Shown here: positions 1-10,940 of the stretch, in pieces
How positions within the stretch are numbered: the stretch's first letter is position 1
Layout: each line of letters begins with the position of its first letter
The notes under the pieces: generated by a model
What the model was told of the DNA's origin: nothing
Database searches by the model: none
What the model saw: the letters and a program-made list of their open reading frames with translations, nothing else
Position numbers and translations under genes: made by a program
Assembly: GCF_032854445.1 (NCBI RefSeq)
Contig: NC_088295.1
Span: forward strand, 83,432,644 to 83,496,643
Source of the DNA: Liolophura sinensis
Lineage: Eukaryota; Mollusca; Polyplacophora; Chitonida; Chitonidae
DNA: 64,000 bases
Direction of reading: 5' to 3'

Positions 1-180
1 CATGCCGAAGGCTCCAGACAACTCATCCAGTCACATCATAATGGCACCGGGCCAACCAGTCATGTTTCCTCGCTCCAACCTTTCAGTGCTGAGCGCCAAA
101 CGAGGCAGCAATATGTACCATTTTTAAAGTCCTTGGTATGACATGACCCGGGTTTGATCCCAGTTTTACCGACATCGAGT
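1..180 (-). mobile_element. diverged SINE-like sequence at window start
   Basis: CAGTGCTGAGCGCCAAACGA and TGACCCGGGTTTGATCCCAG resemble the tRNA-like end of family B (B box complement). Confidence 0.5.
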
Positions 181-239
181 CTTCGCAAATAAAAAGCTAG
201 ACAATTTTTCTGCATGAACTACTTATATTCCTTTAGAGC

Positions 240-605
240 GTGTAAACGGTATCGAAAATGTTTAGACGACGTTGTCTATAATGTACAGTAACTGTTTACA
301 CGACGTTATCCAGGAACTAAGTAAACTGTTGAGACGACGTTGTCCAGAAAAAATAGGAACTGTTTAGACGACGTTATCCAGAAAGTACAGGAACTGCATG
401 TTCAGACAACGTTATCTAGAAAGTATTAAAGCTGTTTAGACGATGTTATCCGGAAAGTAATGGAACTGTTATGACAACGTAACCCAGAAACTATATGAAC
501 TGTTTAGACGACGTTATCCAGAAATTATATGAACTGTTTAGACGATGTTATCCAAAAACTATTGGAAATGCTCAGACAATATTGTCCGGAAACTTTAGGA
601 AGTGT
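240..605. repeat. about 34-bp imperfect tandem repeat
   Basis: About nine diverged units of GGAACTGTTTAGACGACGTT plus ATCCAGAAA. Confidence 0.9.
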
Positions 606-1589
606 TGACACTACCTATATCAGCCGACTCTAAGGCCAGAAACACCAGTCAAATAAACAAATGACACATTCAAAACGCAGAAAGGCAGACTGTAGATAGA
701 TTCGAACAGTTTCATAAAGCAAATGTTGCAACACTCAAAGAGCTACTTTTGTTACTCTTGTATACTCTTGCGTTTTCGTCAAGATTATTGGTATTGTTAT
801 GTACGCGGAAATTGTGTAACAAGTTCTTATTTCCAGACATAGAAATGGTATCTTGAACGTTTTAAACTGCCTCCCTGTGGCAGTGTAGACACAAAGTTTT
901 ACATGATATATCATTAACAGGAAAATTTCCCCTGAGACTGCTGAGGTTCATCAACAAGACGGAGTGAAATTGTTTTGTCACTACCTACATATGTCAAACC
1001 ACACTACATGGTCAATTTGCTCTTCTGCCTGAAATCATTTGGCAACACAATTTCATGTCACCGAACAGACGGTATCTAGCGACGAGAAACGGTCAGCTGG
1101 GCCGATGGCTCCAGAACTGTTACCCACCAGCTTCACTGATCGATACACAGTCAAATTTATACAGACATTTGCACAATGTAATACCTTGGCGAAAGATTAT
1201 TTATTGGTCTGTGTTTGGTGTGTTTTGTATTACACCTTAACCAGAAAGCAATTTAAACATTACGGTGGTGTTTTCAGCCCTTACCACACAACACAGCCTT
1301 TACAACACAACACAGCCCTTAATACACAACCCAGAAAGGAAAACGACGCGGTCAAAATTATTTCATCTAGAGTTATATAGTAAAAAAAATCTTGCTTATG
1401 GTGATGAAGTATTGTAGCAATTCTTTTTTACACTTTTTGCGGAATTCTTCAAAATAAAACAAGCTGTCACGGTAACAAGACAGGGAGTCTAACCAAAACG
1501 TGAAAATTTTTTATTAACAAATGCTGATTAAATAGTTCCACGTCAGGACACAAGTGGTGAGGCTAAACCTAAACATGCCTACGTGCGTC
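606..1589. other. no feature recognised
   Basis: Unique-looking AT-rich sequence with only short frames. Nothing I can assign. Confidence 0.5.
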
Positions 1590-2040
1590 ACACAGGCTCG
1601 AAAGGTCAAGTTTGACTAGAGGTAGCAGGACTGTAAGGCGAACGAAGCGAACGACGCATGCCCAGTAGCTCATTAATTTGGCAAGTTCATTCTGACGTCA
1701 TGAATTCTTGTCTTGGCCCAGAAAACAGGAAGTCCTTTCATACGAACGGATCGATTCAGCGTTTATGCTACAAAGGGTGGGACAACAAATTGTCGTGTGT
1801 AGACTTTCGTGATATACGTCTTCACGTCTCCGGCCATATTTCAACGCGTCTCTATTCATCTTCAAAGCTCCACGACAGAGTAATACAACAATCCAAGAGT
1901 GCGAATGAGCATCCGACAAAAAGGCGCCTACATAGCACTCAGGCTTTCCATTCCACGTGTTCCGATCCCAGCGTAGGTCATATCCACATAATAGCCAACT
2001 GTCGGGCTTGGCACCAGATATACCAGTAGTCTTGAATTAT
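1590..2040. promoter_or_regulatory. CpG-richer patch with a CRE site, possible neighbour promoter
   Basis: The sequence is visibly richer in CpG than its AT-rich surroundings. It has a perfect TGACGTCA at 1693-1700, CACGTG near 1957 and GGCCATATT near 1832. On the minus strand a short frame starts at GAAATATGGCC with C/G-ending codons. It could be the promoter and first exon of a gene leaving the window to the left; no product is recognised. Confidence 0.2.
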
Positions 2041-2533
2041 TTGTGAGGGAAGCTATCAATCACAAAAAAGAAGACATTTTACAAATGAAAGCCGCTCAGC
2101 CTCCGATTATACATTTGGAAATGAGAAACAAAAAGTGTGTAATCCTGTGTACTATGCTGTCCATGTCTTGTTAGTCTTCTATATTAAGCTTTTTTAATGA
2201 GGTAGGTTAAGATGTAAATTTTCCTCAAACTTCCGGCGTAAACTAGTAAGACAAGTGTTCATGGCGTCCTGTGCAATGCTCTTGTTTTTACATGTAAATA
2301 CTACATGTGTTTTCCTTGTCTTTGCTAAATGTAGAATGAGTGAATGATTGGGGATTAACTCGGCACTAGTATCTTGCAGTCGTATCGTGGAGAAAATGTA
2401 AGTGCCGGTCATAAGTCCTCTACACTTATTCGATGAACACAAACATTTGAGTTTCACGTTCGACCACATTTTAGCTAACTTATTTTAAGGATTCTGTGAT
2501 GCATGATATGTTTCTCTGTAAATTGTTTGTTTT

Positions 2534-2680
2534 TTGATTGATCTTTCACGCCATGGTCAAGAATATATAGCTCATACGATGACGGCTAGCATTATTATGT
2601 TAGGAAACCGGGCAGAGCTCAGGGGAATCACACTACCATCCGTAGGTTGCTGATAGAGCTTACCACATGAGTTTTCGGTT
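2534..2680 (-). mobile_element. SINE family A, diverged fragment
   Basis: CACGCCATGGTCAAGAATAT, GGCTAGCATTATTATG and CCATCCGTAGGTTGCTGATA match the body; it abuts the next copy. Confidence 0.8.
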
Positions 2681-2684
2681 TTTT

Positions 2685-2890
2685 TATTGATTATTTATTT
2701 GATTGGTGTTTTACGCCGTGCTGAAGAAAAATTCACTTATACGACGACGGCCAGCATTATGGTGGGAGGAAACCCCCGACCATCCGAAGGTTGTTGTCAG
2801 ATCTTCCCACGTACGGCCGGAGGTGAGGCCAGCATGAGCTGCACATGAACTCACAGCGACCGCATTGGGCTAAATGAATTTTTAAGCGCG
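2685..2890 (-). mobile_element. SINE family A, partial
   Basis: TTATTTGATTGGTGTTTTAC, GGCCAGCATTATGGTGGGAG and ACTCACAGCGACCGCATTGG-like blocks; the head is incomplete. Confidence 0.88.
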
Positions 2891-2999
2891 GCGTGGAACG
2901 CCAATCAGTAATTTGATATTATGATACGAAGTGAACGAGCGTACTACACGTTTCGGGCAGTTTTATTCCGTTAACTAAACGTACACCTGTTTTGTACAC

Positions 3000-3125
3000 C
3001 TGCGGATGGTCGTGGGTTTTCCCTCTGGCTCTACCCGGTCTCTACGGTCTTCCCACCGTAATTCTGGCCACCGTCGTATAAGTGAAATATTCTTTATGTA
3101 CGGCGTAAACACCAATCAAATAAGC
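3000..3125 (+). mobile_element. SINE family A, tail half
   Basis: CTGCGGATGGTCGTGGGTTT through GTATAAGTGAAATATTCTTT to CACCAATCAAATAAG, in the opposite orientation to the two copies just to the left. Confidence 0.85.
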
Positions 3126-6100
3126 TTCACAAGGTTCACAAGTTTTATACATGCCCGTCACACTGGGTGTTAACAATCAAACAGAGCTTATCTCCGAAGT
3201 CTGTCTGATTCCTTCAGCATTAGTACAATCCACAATCCATCATCATTTCAGACCCCAGATAAAATCTCTTTCATGACACGGACCACATACGTCATAGTGT
3301 AATTCCAACTGATTGAGTGGGTATATATAGGCAGAAATGTCCTTCACAAGATTCGCAATATACATGTCCAGCGGACACAATAGCTCAATGTGTTATACAT
3401 CAGACAGGAGTACGGTATGAGAATAAGACAGAAAAGCTAGATTTATCAAAAAGATGTTAGATTTAACAAAAAGTCAGTTAATTCTATTATTGCAACAGAT
3501 TATTCTGTTGAATATATCACACAATTTCTGTTAAATCATCATAGAAATTGTATTAGACTCTATCAGGATATTATGTTGAATATTACACAGTATTATGTTA
3601 TCGTAACAGGATACATTCTAGCATCACTCAGAAAACAGACTTTCTGTTAAAATTAATAGATTATTTTTTTAGTGTATACACGTCGTACTTTAGTGATTAC
3701 TCTCAGAAAACATGTGCATTTACGTTCCGAACACGTACCGTGAAAAGAAGCGGAATAAGTACACCAGTACACGGTTTTAAAGAGACTTACCAGACAAGCA
3801 AGGCCCTGTTACACAAATACGTCACAAGATGACTGCCCATTAGCGCACAGTGCGTTTACGTGACAGTACGCAATGAGCTTGGTCTACATGCTCCACCGAT
3901 AAAGCTTACCACAGATCGAACTGAAGACTTTAATACAGATGCTACATATTAGCGGCACCACCTGTGCTTTCATTGGAATCGAATCCGACCGTAGCTTAGA
4001 TTAACCTACCAAAATATTCGCAAATGCTGTACCGTCTTACTTATGCAACCATGCGAGTTACACTCAAGCTGGGTGCATCATGAATTGTTATAGATCGAAA
4101 GATTTATATTCATCAACGTTAATTGACGTTATTTCATAAACAACAAAATTTTTTTGACAATTCGTCATTCTCAGACAATCCTAATCTTTAAATGTTTTGT
4201 CCTACGTCTGTTCCGTGTTCAACAAAATAGCGGAGAACTGGACTGTAAAATGTCTATTGGCAGTATACATATGGAAGGAGATGAACAGGATCTTTGCGCA
4301 CATGTTGGATTTGTATAATGAAAACTGGACCTGGTAATTTCAAAGACTCGCCACTTACAGCTGACAACACGGTAATAACCGACCATCAGTTATTAACGCC
4401 ATTAACATGATATTTGTGATCGCAAGATTTTAGATCCTTTCAATTATGACCAATATTCAGCTGGCTCTGGTCAGAGGTAGTAAGTAATATTTCACCACAA
4501 ACTATGTCCTATAATAGGCCTGCCAGATGCCTTGCATAAATACCTGCATTACCTGGAGAAACACGTCCAGGCTACAATAAGTGTAAATTACCCATGTAAT
4601 AGCTGCCACGGAACACTCACGTTATAAATGTTCTTCTCGTGAATCAAAGCGATAGGCATGTAATTTGTTTTAACTTCATGCAATTTTAATATATAGACCT
4701 AAAACATATTTCACCCAAATCTACAGCTCGCCTTTCCAACAGTCTTCTCAACGAAACTGTCAAGCTTCGTCATGGAAAGCCAATGGAAACCATTAAACTC
4801 ATAGAGGGGAAAAACACTCGCTCTTCACTCTGAAATTTTGTAAATCGTTTACTGACCCCAAAGAAACAATTGAAATTCCCTTGAACCCAAACTAATGACC
4901 AGACCTTAAAGAAAAACATTCAAGTTTGTCACGGTAGAATATAAATCGTCAGGAAACTGAACAAACTCCCAGAGAACCAGTTACCAGCAGCTTCTCTAAG
5001 AAACTTTACAAAGCAACGCGCCAAAAGGATACAACCCAACTTTATCGCTAAACAAAATAAACCGTTAAGAAAACAATGCGTTGCTAAATCTTAACAAATA
5101 TTAAAGGCCTAACAAAAAATGTTCACAAATGCCTGAAAAAAAATGCTACTCAAATTTGGTTACAGAACCTTTAAATTACCACACCCTTCAAAAACCATCC
5201 AACTGCGTCACGAAACCATACAAACCACCAGCCCTAAATCTTACAATCCACCACAACCTTAAGAAATCATCCAACGTCGTCAACAAGTTGCATTGTGTGG
5301 GTCTAATATTTGATCTAGTGTCTGGAGAAACCTATCACAATTCTCCCGATTATCATTACGTCTTGCAGACTAAACCACTTTGGTGCGTCCTTTCGCAAAA
5401 ATAGGCTAATTGGATTGTTTTGTGTCTGATTTATCTTGTAACAATTAAGCCCTGGATATCTATAAAAACTCGCCAGTTTATTTATTCACATTCGCGGTTG
5501 CTGTGACATGTATACAGTTTTTCCCTCAACCAATTACGAACAAGTTCTCAACGTTTCAGACACTAATTTTAACATTTTACATGTAATCTGAAAGTCCTGG
5601 TCTGCAAGTTGAAACAAGTTTGAATTTGAATGAACGGGTTCATTCGAAGGGAGATGAAAGAAATTTAAGTGGAAATCTGGAGGTATAGGAAAGAATATTT
5701 AAAAGTTCAGCCTGGACACATCTGACAGACGCGTGTTTAGGAATAAAACCAATTTCAAAACATTCAGCAGACTGAACGAAAAAAACGAGAGCTTAATGGT
5801 TACCCGATACAAGGGCAATAACTGCGTCGTGATATCGATTCCACAAAACAATTTCCACTACAAAACATTCACAATTTCGCCTGCACGCTTTTGTTCTTCA
5901 TCCGCGTATTGTGCCCGATGATGTCGTGCCACGAATAGCCTGTAACAGGGGCCTCCCCATGGAATTGCGGTTGAAATTCACAGAATTATAGCGACTTGGG
6001 CTGCTCACCTAGTGTGTCAATTTAAGGCTGTATCACGCTCTACGGATGTACTCTGTATCGTGAGGTGTGTAAAACACATTCTGTTAAAACACCCATTCAT

Positions 6101-6412
6101 TAGGATTACTCGGCATAAGACAACGTTAAGTGTGTTCTGGATCATCAAATCTTGTTTTGGCCAAGTAAACGAATAAGATATATTCAGGTGATAAAATTCA
6201 CACCAGGAAACCCAAAACACTAACAGTTGCTGAGATCAAGATATGACATACGCAGGCCAATAGGTCAGAACACTACTTACGTGCCAGGAATGAGTTTATC
6301 ATGTTCGCCTCATAAACCTCACTTAGTTGCTCATGTACTCCGCCATTTATTCACCAACGAAAGGAAAGTTATGATCATGAGGAGAGGAAACTGCAAGGTC
6401 AGGGAATAAAAG
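3126..6412. other. no gene recognised; AT-rich, weakly repetitive
   Basis: At 3430-3670 several TTCTGTTAAAT-like motifs recur. At 4700-5300 a loose repetition of AAACCATCCAACTTCGTCACG-like phrases is visible. No frame looks like protein. Confidence 0.5.
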
Positions 6413-6575
6413 GGAGAAGACGTCGTACTTAACAATTTTTCAGTCACATGACGTCGAAGACGTCCTTGTCGAAGAAGCGCATGTGCGTGTAAGGTGCCTC
6501 CTTGTTGCAGGACGGATCTCAAACTCTTTTATCTGTTGCTGCTTCACTGAAACGACTTACCGAAGGCAAGTGGCC
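6413..6575 (-). mobile_element. SINE family B, fragment
   Basis: GACGTCGTACTTAACAATTT, TGCCTCCTTGTTGCAGGACG and ACGACTTACCGAAGGCAAGT. Confidence 0.8.
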
Positions 6576-6989
6576 TCAGATCCCCATTAACTTTCCATAA
6601 ATGACAATGTTAACGTTTAACGTCTCAAACATTCCATGGCCAATGAGTTTTGGTGCATAACTGACCCAGCCTGTGAAAAAGCAGTCACAAAAATCTGGAC
6701 ATAGTTTGACCATCAAAATCTGGACCTTTCTATACGGGCAGTTGGGAAGGGTGCATAGCAACGCCAAGGGGACGTCACTCGCAGCCTCATCACCTATCTC
6801 CGTGTGTCCTCTCGCCGTGAATTTCAAACTTTCATCATTATCACTCATACCTGCCTAAAGCGGAGACAATTTCCACCATTTTGATACCAAGCATGCACCT
6901 GTACATCAAAATGGCAGACTTTACACCAGAAAATACACAGAATTACGAGATATGGAAGTGTTAATTTGGTCCCGATTCCTGTCAGGTCC

Positions 6990-7078
6990 CAATCCTTCCT
7001 ATTCTTATCCTTCCTTTTTTAAGATCTTAAGTGTGACCCGACCCAGGATTGATCCTCGACCGACTACGAAGCGGACGC
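6990..7078 (-). mobile_element. SINE family B, tRNA-like end only
   Basis: GTGACCCGACCCAGGATTGA followed by CGAAGCGGACGCT, the complement of the A/B-box end. Confidence 0.65.
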
Positions 7079-7470
7079 TATTGTCCTGTGGTTAGAGGAA
7101 ACAGTTTTAAGAGTAGCGGAAACAGTTTTAAGAGTAGAGGAAAGCAGGTGAGGAGAAGAGGAAATTGCTCATGGAGTAGAGGAACCGATCAGGGGAAAGA
7201 GAAAATCGGACAGGAAAGAGAAGAAAACTATTTAAGGAATAGAGGAAATCAGCCAGGGAGACTAGGAAACTGGTAAGGTGGAAGAAGAAATCGTCCAGGA
7301 AAGATTGGTTTAGGAGAAGAGGAAAATCGGCCAACAAGAAAGTCAGTAAGGAAGAAGAAGAAGAAATCAACAAAGGCACTGACAGAAATCGGTCAGATAG
7401 TAGAGGAAACCGACCATGGAGAAGATATTGGCCAGGGAAAAGAGAAAACCCGTCAGATTAGAAGAAATCA
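7078..7470. repeat. purine-rich imperfect tandem repeat
   Basis: Irregular GAGGAAA(T/C)CGG(C/T)CAGG-type units of 18-24 bp, almost pure purine on the plus strand in places. Confidence 0.85.
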
Positions 7471-7569
7471 CAGGTCTTCTGCAAGTATAGAATAAATCTG
7501 TTGCAGCCAAGTCATATATGGCCTTCAATGGTCAAAAGACATCCTGATCCTGGATGGCAAGAGATTGAG

Positions 7570-7665
7570 GTGGGTTCGCTGGCTCAGATGGTTAAACACT
7601 GGTTAGGTATTAGAGCCAGGCCTTTGCTAACTGAGGTCGTATGTTCACAGCTCACTCTCATGTGT
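7570..7665 (+). mobile_element. possible tRNA-like SINE head
   Basis: GCTGGCTCAGATGGTTAAAC fits an A box and GTCGTATGTTCACAGC weakly fits a B box. It may be a third SINE family; a free-standing tRNA gene is unlikely because the arms do not pair well. Confidence 0.3.
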
Positions 7666-7702
7666 AGCATTTTCAGCACAGTCATGTATGAACACAACAA
7701 AA

Positions 7703-7775
7703 AAAAAGGAAAAATCTAAATCTGACATTAAAAATGTAAGTCTGACATAAAAAATTTAAGTCTGACATAAAAAAT
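7703..7775. repeat. 21-bp short tandem repeat
   Basis: Three to four units of AAGTCTGACATAAAAAATGT just before a TA microsatellite. Confidence 0.85.
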
Positions 7776-7800
7776 GTTTGTTTATTGAAACAAAAACAAA

Positions 7801-7822
7801 AATATATATATATATATATATA
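7801..7822. repeat. (TA)n microsatellite
   Basis: About ten uninterrupted TA dinucleotides. Confidence 0.95.
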
Positions 7823-9160
7823 CGTAGATATATCACACAGATGAAAAACAAACCAAAATCATCATTCATATTGTGATTATAAATGTAATGTACCTTTAAC
7901 AAATCTGTTAAATCAAAGATAAATCGAATGTTGTCAGTGTAAATAATATACCTATTGGTAGAACTTAACATTCTATTATGAACTGTTAACTGAAAAGACG
8001 AATCTAAACAATCTGACGACATACAAAGCAACCCAGTTATCTGCCATTCATTCACACCGTTTTGTGCGCGAGCTGTATGTCTGTTAAAGAGAACTGGGAA
8101 TTTACGCAAGGTACACCTTTATTCACACTATTTTTGACATTTACCTTATTTAACAAAATATTTCCATCAGAAAAAGAAACTGCTCCTTTGATGACATTAT
8201 CAGTCTGGTTTTGCTTTCCATTTTGGCGCACCAGAACATTCACAGTCAAAGGAAAGTCAATTTACAGCTTACCTGGAACACATTTCCAATAATGTCTGAC
8301 AAAAGAACACTGGCTATGAGCCATACGAAGTTCATTAACGAAATGGGCTCAAACACAGCAAATAATAAAGGCCTAATAAAACCTACAGAGCTGATCAACA
8401 AAATTCCAAATGACACGCTATAAATCATAGACCTTAGATCTACAACAATCTATTTACACATAAAGAATTATAAAAGTTTACCTGTTGTATTTTGCATGAC
8501 TGCATCATTTTTTACACTATTTAGTGGTGATAATATGGCACTAAAAATATAACTTGCTTTTCCGTGTTATCCAAATAAAATGACACATTAGCAAGTATAC
8601 ACGAAAGTGTAGATTTCAATTACACAGGCCCTATAACCTTTAAAATATGTTTCCTTTGAAGACATCTCTGCACTGCACAAAAATATTATGAAAACAAATT
8701 TTTTTATAGAAATCACTAAAGAAAATGTGCTGCTATTGATGAAGACATATCAGAGCCTGTTCAGCATTTGCCTTCAAAACTGGAAACTGACATAAGCAAA
8801 TACTGACATCAAACCCTGCATAGCCATTACTGTTAGATCTTGACAATGTCTAAGTATTTAATCAAGCTGTAGCATCTATTATGTACAATATATACAGAAA
8901 TCTTTGTATCCACAAAGACAACAAAATCAAATGGATCATAGAAGTTTATCCTAGTCATGTCCAGGTTTGTGGGCAAGGGGATGGTGTATGAAAGTTCGAC
9001 TAATTATTACACATGATCATAGGCTGACCATCACAGCATTTTTTCATCTTCTGACCCAACTGCACACTAGATTTCTTACACAAAGAACTGCAGTGTACAG
9101 TGTACAACATATGACAGAAGAATGCATGCCTTGTAATAAATCCATATAGAAATATGCACT
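7823..9160. other. no gene recognised
   Basis: AT-rich sequence between two TA microsatellites, with short frames only and no recognisable product. Confidence 0.5.
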
Positions 9161-9164
9161 GGTT

Positions 9165-9167
<3 letters not shown>

Positions 9168-9210
<43 letters not shown>
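9168..9210. repeat. (TA)n microsatellite
   Basis: About 21 uninterrupted TA dinucleotides, the longest in the window. Confidence 0.95.
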
Positions 9211-9214
<4 letters not shown>

Positions 9215-9399
9215 GTAATAAGTTAATGCTGTTATTAAGCACAATGTACAAACCCTGTGCGCACACAAGCCACAAACCCTGTGTATTACTCCTAACATTT
9301 ATACAGTGTATTGTAATTCAACCTTTTTAACAGCTAAAGCCCTTTTTTTCATCGGAATTTATGCACACAGTTATTATGAAAATGACCCCAAAATTGATC

Positions 9400-9885
9400 T
9401 GCTGTCAAGTACATGTCAGACTTCACTTTTCTTCTGCATTGCATGTCACACTTCAGTTTCCTTCTGCATTACATGTCAAACTTTAGTTTCCTTCTGCATT
9501 AAATGTCACTTCAGTTTCCTTTTGTATTACATGCCACACTTCCACTTTCTTCTGTATTATGTGTCACACTTCAGTTTCCTTCTGTATTACATGTCCATGT
9601 CACACTTCACTTTCCTTCTGTATTACAGGTTACACTTCAGTTTCCTTCTATTTTTAAGGTCACAAAAGTTTCCTTTTGTTTTACATTTGACACATCAGTT
9701 TCCTTCTGTATTATGCGTCAGGCTTCAGTTTTCTCCTGTGTTACACATAACCATTTAGTTTCCCTTTGTATTACATGTCACACTTCACTTTCCTTCTGCA
9801 TTAGAGGTTACACTTCGGTTTCCATTGCATTACATGTGACACTTCCCTTTTCATTTATATAATGGGTCATACTTCAGTTTCCATA
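9400..9885. repeat. about 30-bp imperfect minisatellite
   Basis: Degenerate units of TTCAGTTTCCTTCTGTATTA plus CATGTCACAC, downstream of the stop codon of the main gene. Whether it is within the 3' UTR is not known. Confidence 0.9.
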
Positions 9886-9899
9886 CAGTGTTTGTTTTC

Positions 9900-10811
9900 A
9901 CACTGCCCCACATGAATATGGGTAAGTGGGATCGAGCTACTTCAAAAAACAAGTATCTTTTTACATTCTATTTAAATCAGTCACATTATTCGTACATGTA
10001 AAATGTACACATAATTAATTTGAAACTAAAACGAAAATACAGATTAAAAACAACATAAAAACTAATTTACTACCTGTCTGGTTCTGTCAGATGTAACAAG
10101 GTGGAACAGTTATAAAATCATTAACTTCATACACAATCCAAGACCTAACTCAATCAAGTCAGTCATTACAGTACAATACTAACTTGTACCATGCATGCTC
10201 TGTCGGGCAGGTGAAAACAAAACATAAAAAAAGTTCGCATAAATTCATCAATACTTCAGTACTTATTATTCCTGTATTTACTGACATTCCACTCTTGGTA
10301 ATGGACAATTCAAACCACTCTGGGAGGAAGAATTCAACTTCACATACTGGAATGTAAAAGGAAGCTTTTGGAGATCTCAATCAATGTATGTATGTAAATA
10401 CTAGTTTCTATGCAAACAATTCACCAGAATTTGTATTTTTGTACTGCATTAAATTTGTATTCTTTTACGACTTGTGTTACAATAAAGGCACATTTACATT
10501 GCTAGACAAGGCACAAGGCAGTCTGGTATAACGAAACTATTCAGTATAGAGTCTAGGTTACTGGTTTTCTCCAACAGCACTGTATTATTATGTTTTTGAA
10601 AAAAAGTTTTGCACCACGAAAAATAAATCTTGTACAACAAAAAATAAAAGACAAATTCAATAAAAAATGGAACGCTCAAGTGTCTAATATATCAATTACC
10701 AATATATACATGTGTACACATGTATCAGAAAATCAGAAATCTGTTTTCTTCAATCACAGGTTGATTTCAATAAACAAACTGGGATACAGGGTGTAGACCA
10801 TGAAAAAAATG
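9900..10811 (-). other. probable 3' UTR and downstream flank of the main gene
   Basis: The stretch lies immediately 3' of the TAA on the minus strand and must contain at least part of the 3' UTR. I see no unambiguous AATAAA on this strand, so the end is not placed. Confidence 0.4.
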
Positions 10812-10940
10812 TTAGAAATACTCGTTGGTACGGCCAGGTTTTGGCTGACCTCCATCTTGGCCTCCAGCAAATGAGGGGTTCTCATGGCCGGTCACATCCG
10901 GTGCCCTGAAGGCTGTTAGGGGCTTACTAGGATCATCCAT
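10812..10940 (-). CDS. exon 31: C-terminus and stop codon
   Basis: 129 nt including the TAA at 10812-10814. It reads [20 protein letters not shown], then [20 protein letters not shown] and F. The acceptor CTGTTACAG|ATG is in phase 0 with exon 30. The tail contains ENPSF and PKPGR. The 3' UTR must extend below 10811; no clear AATAAA was located on this strand. Confidence 0.88.
   Translation of the reverse strand: MDDPSKPLTAFRAPDVTGHENPSFAGGQDGGQPKPGRTNEYF

Noticed and set aside
2194-2469. 91-codon minus-strand frame starting AAAATGTGG
   Set aside because: Reads moderately protein-like but has no recognisable family or supporting splice or promoter signals; too short to call.
7570-7665. A free-standing tRNA gene
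   Set aside because: Only box-like motifs are present; the cloverleaf arms do not pair convincingly, so a SINE head is more likely.
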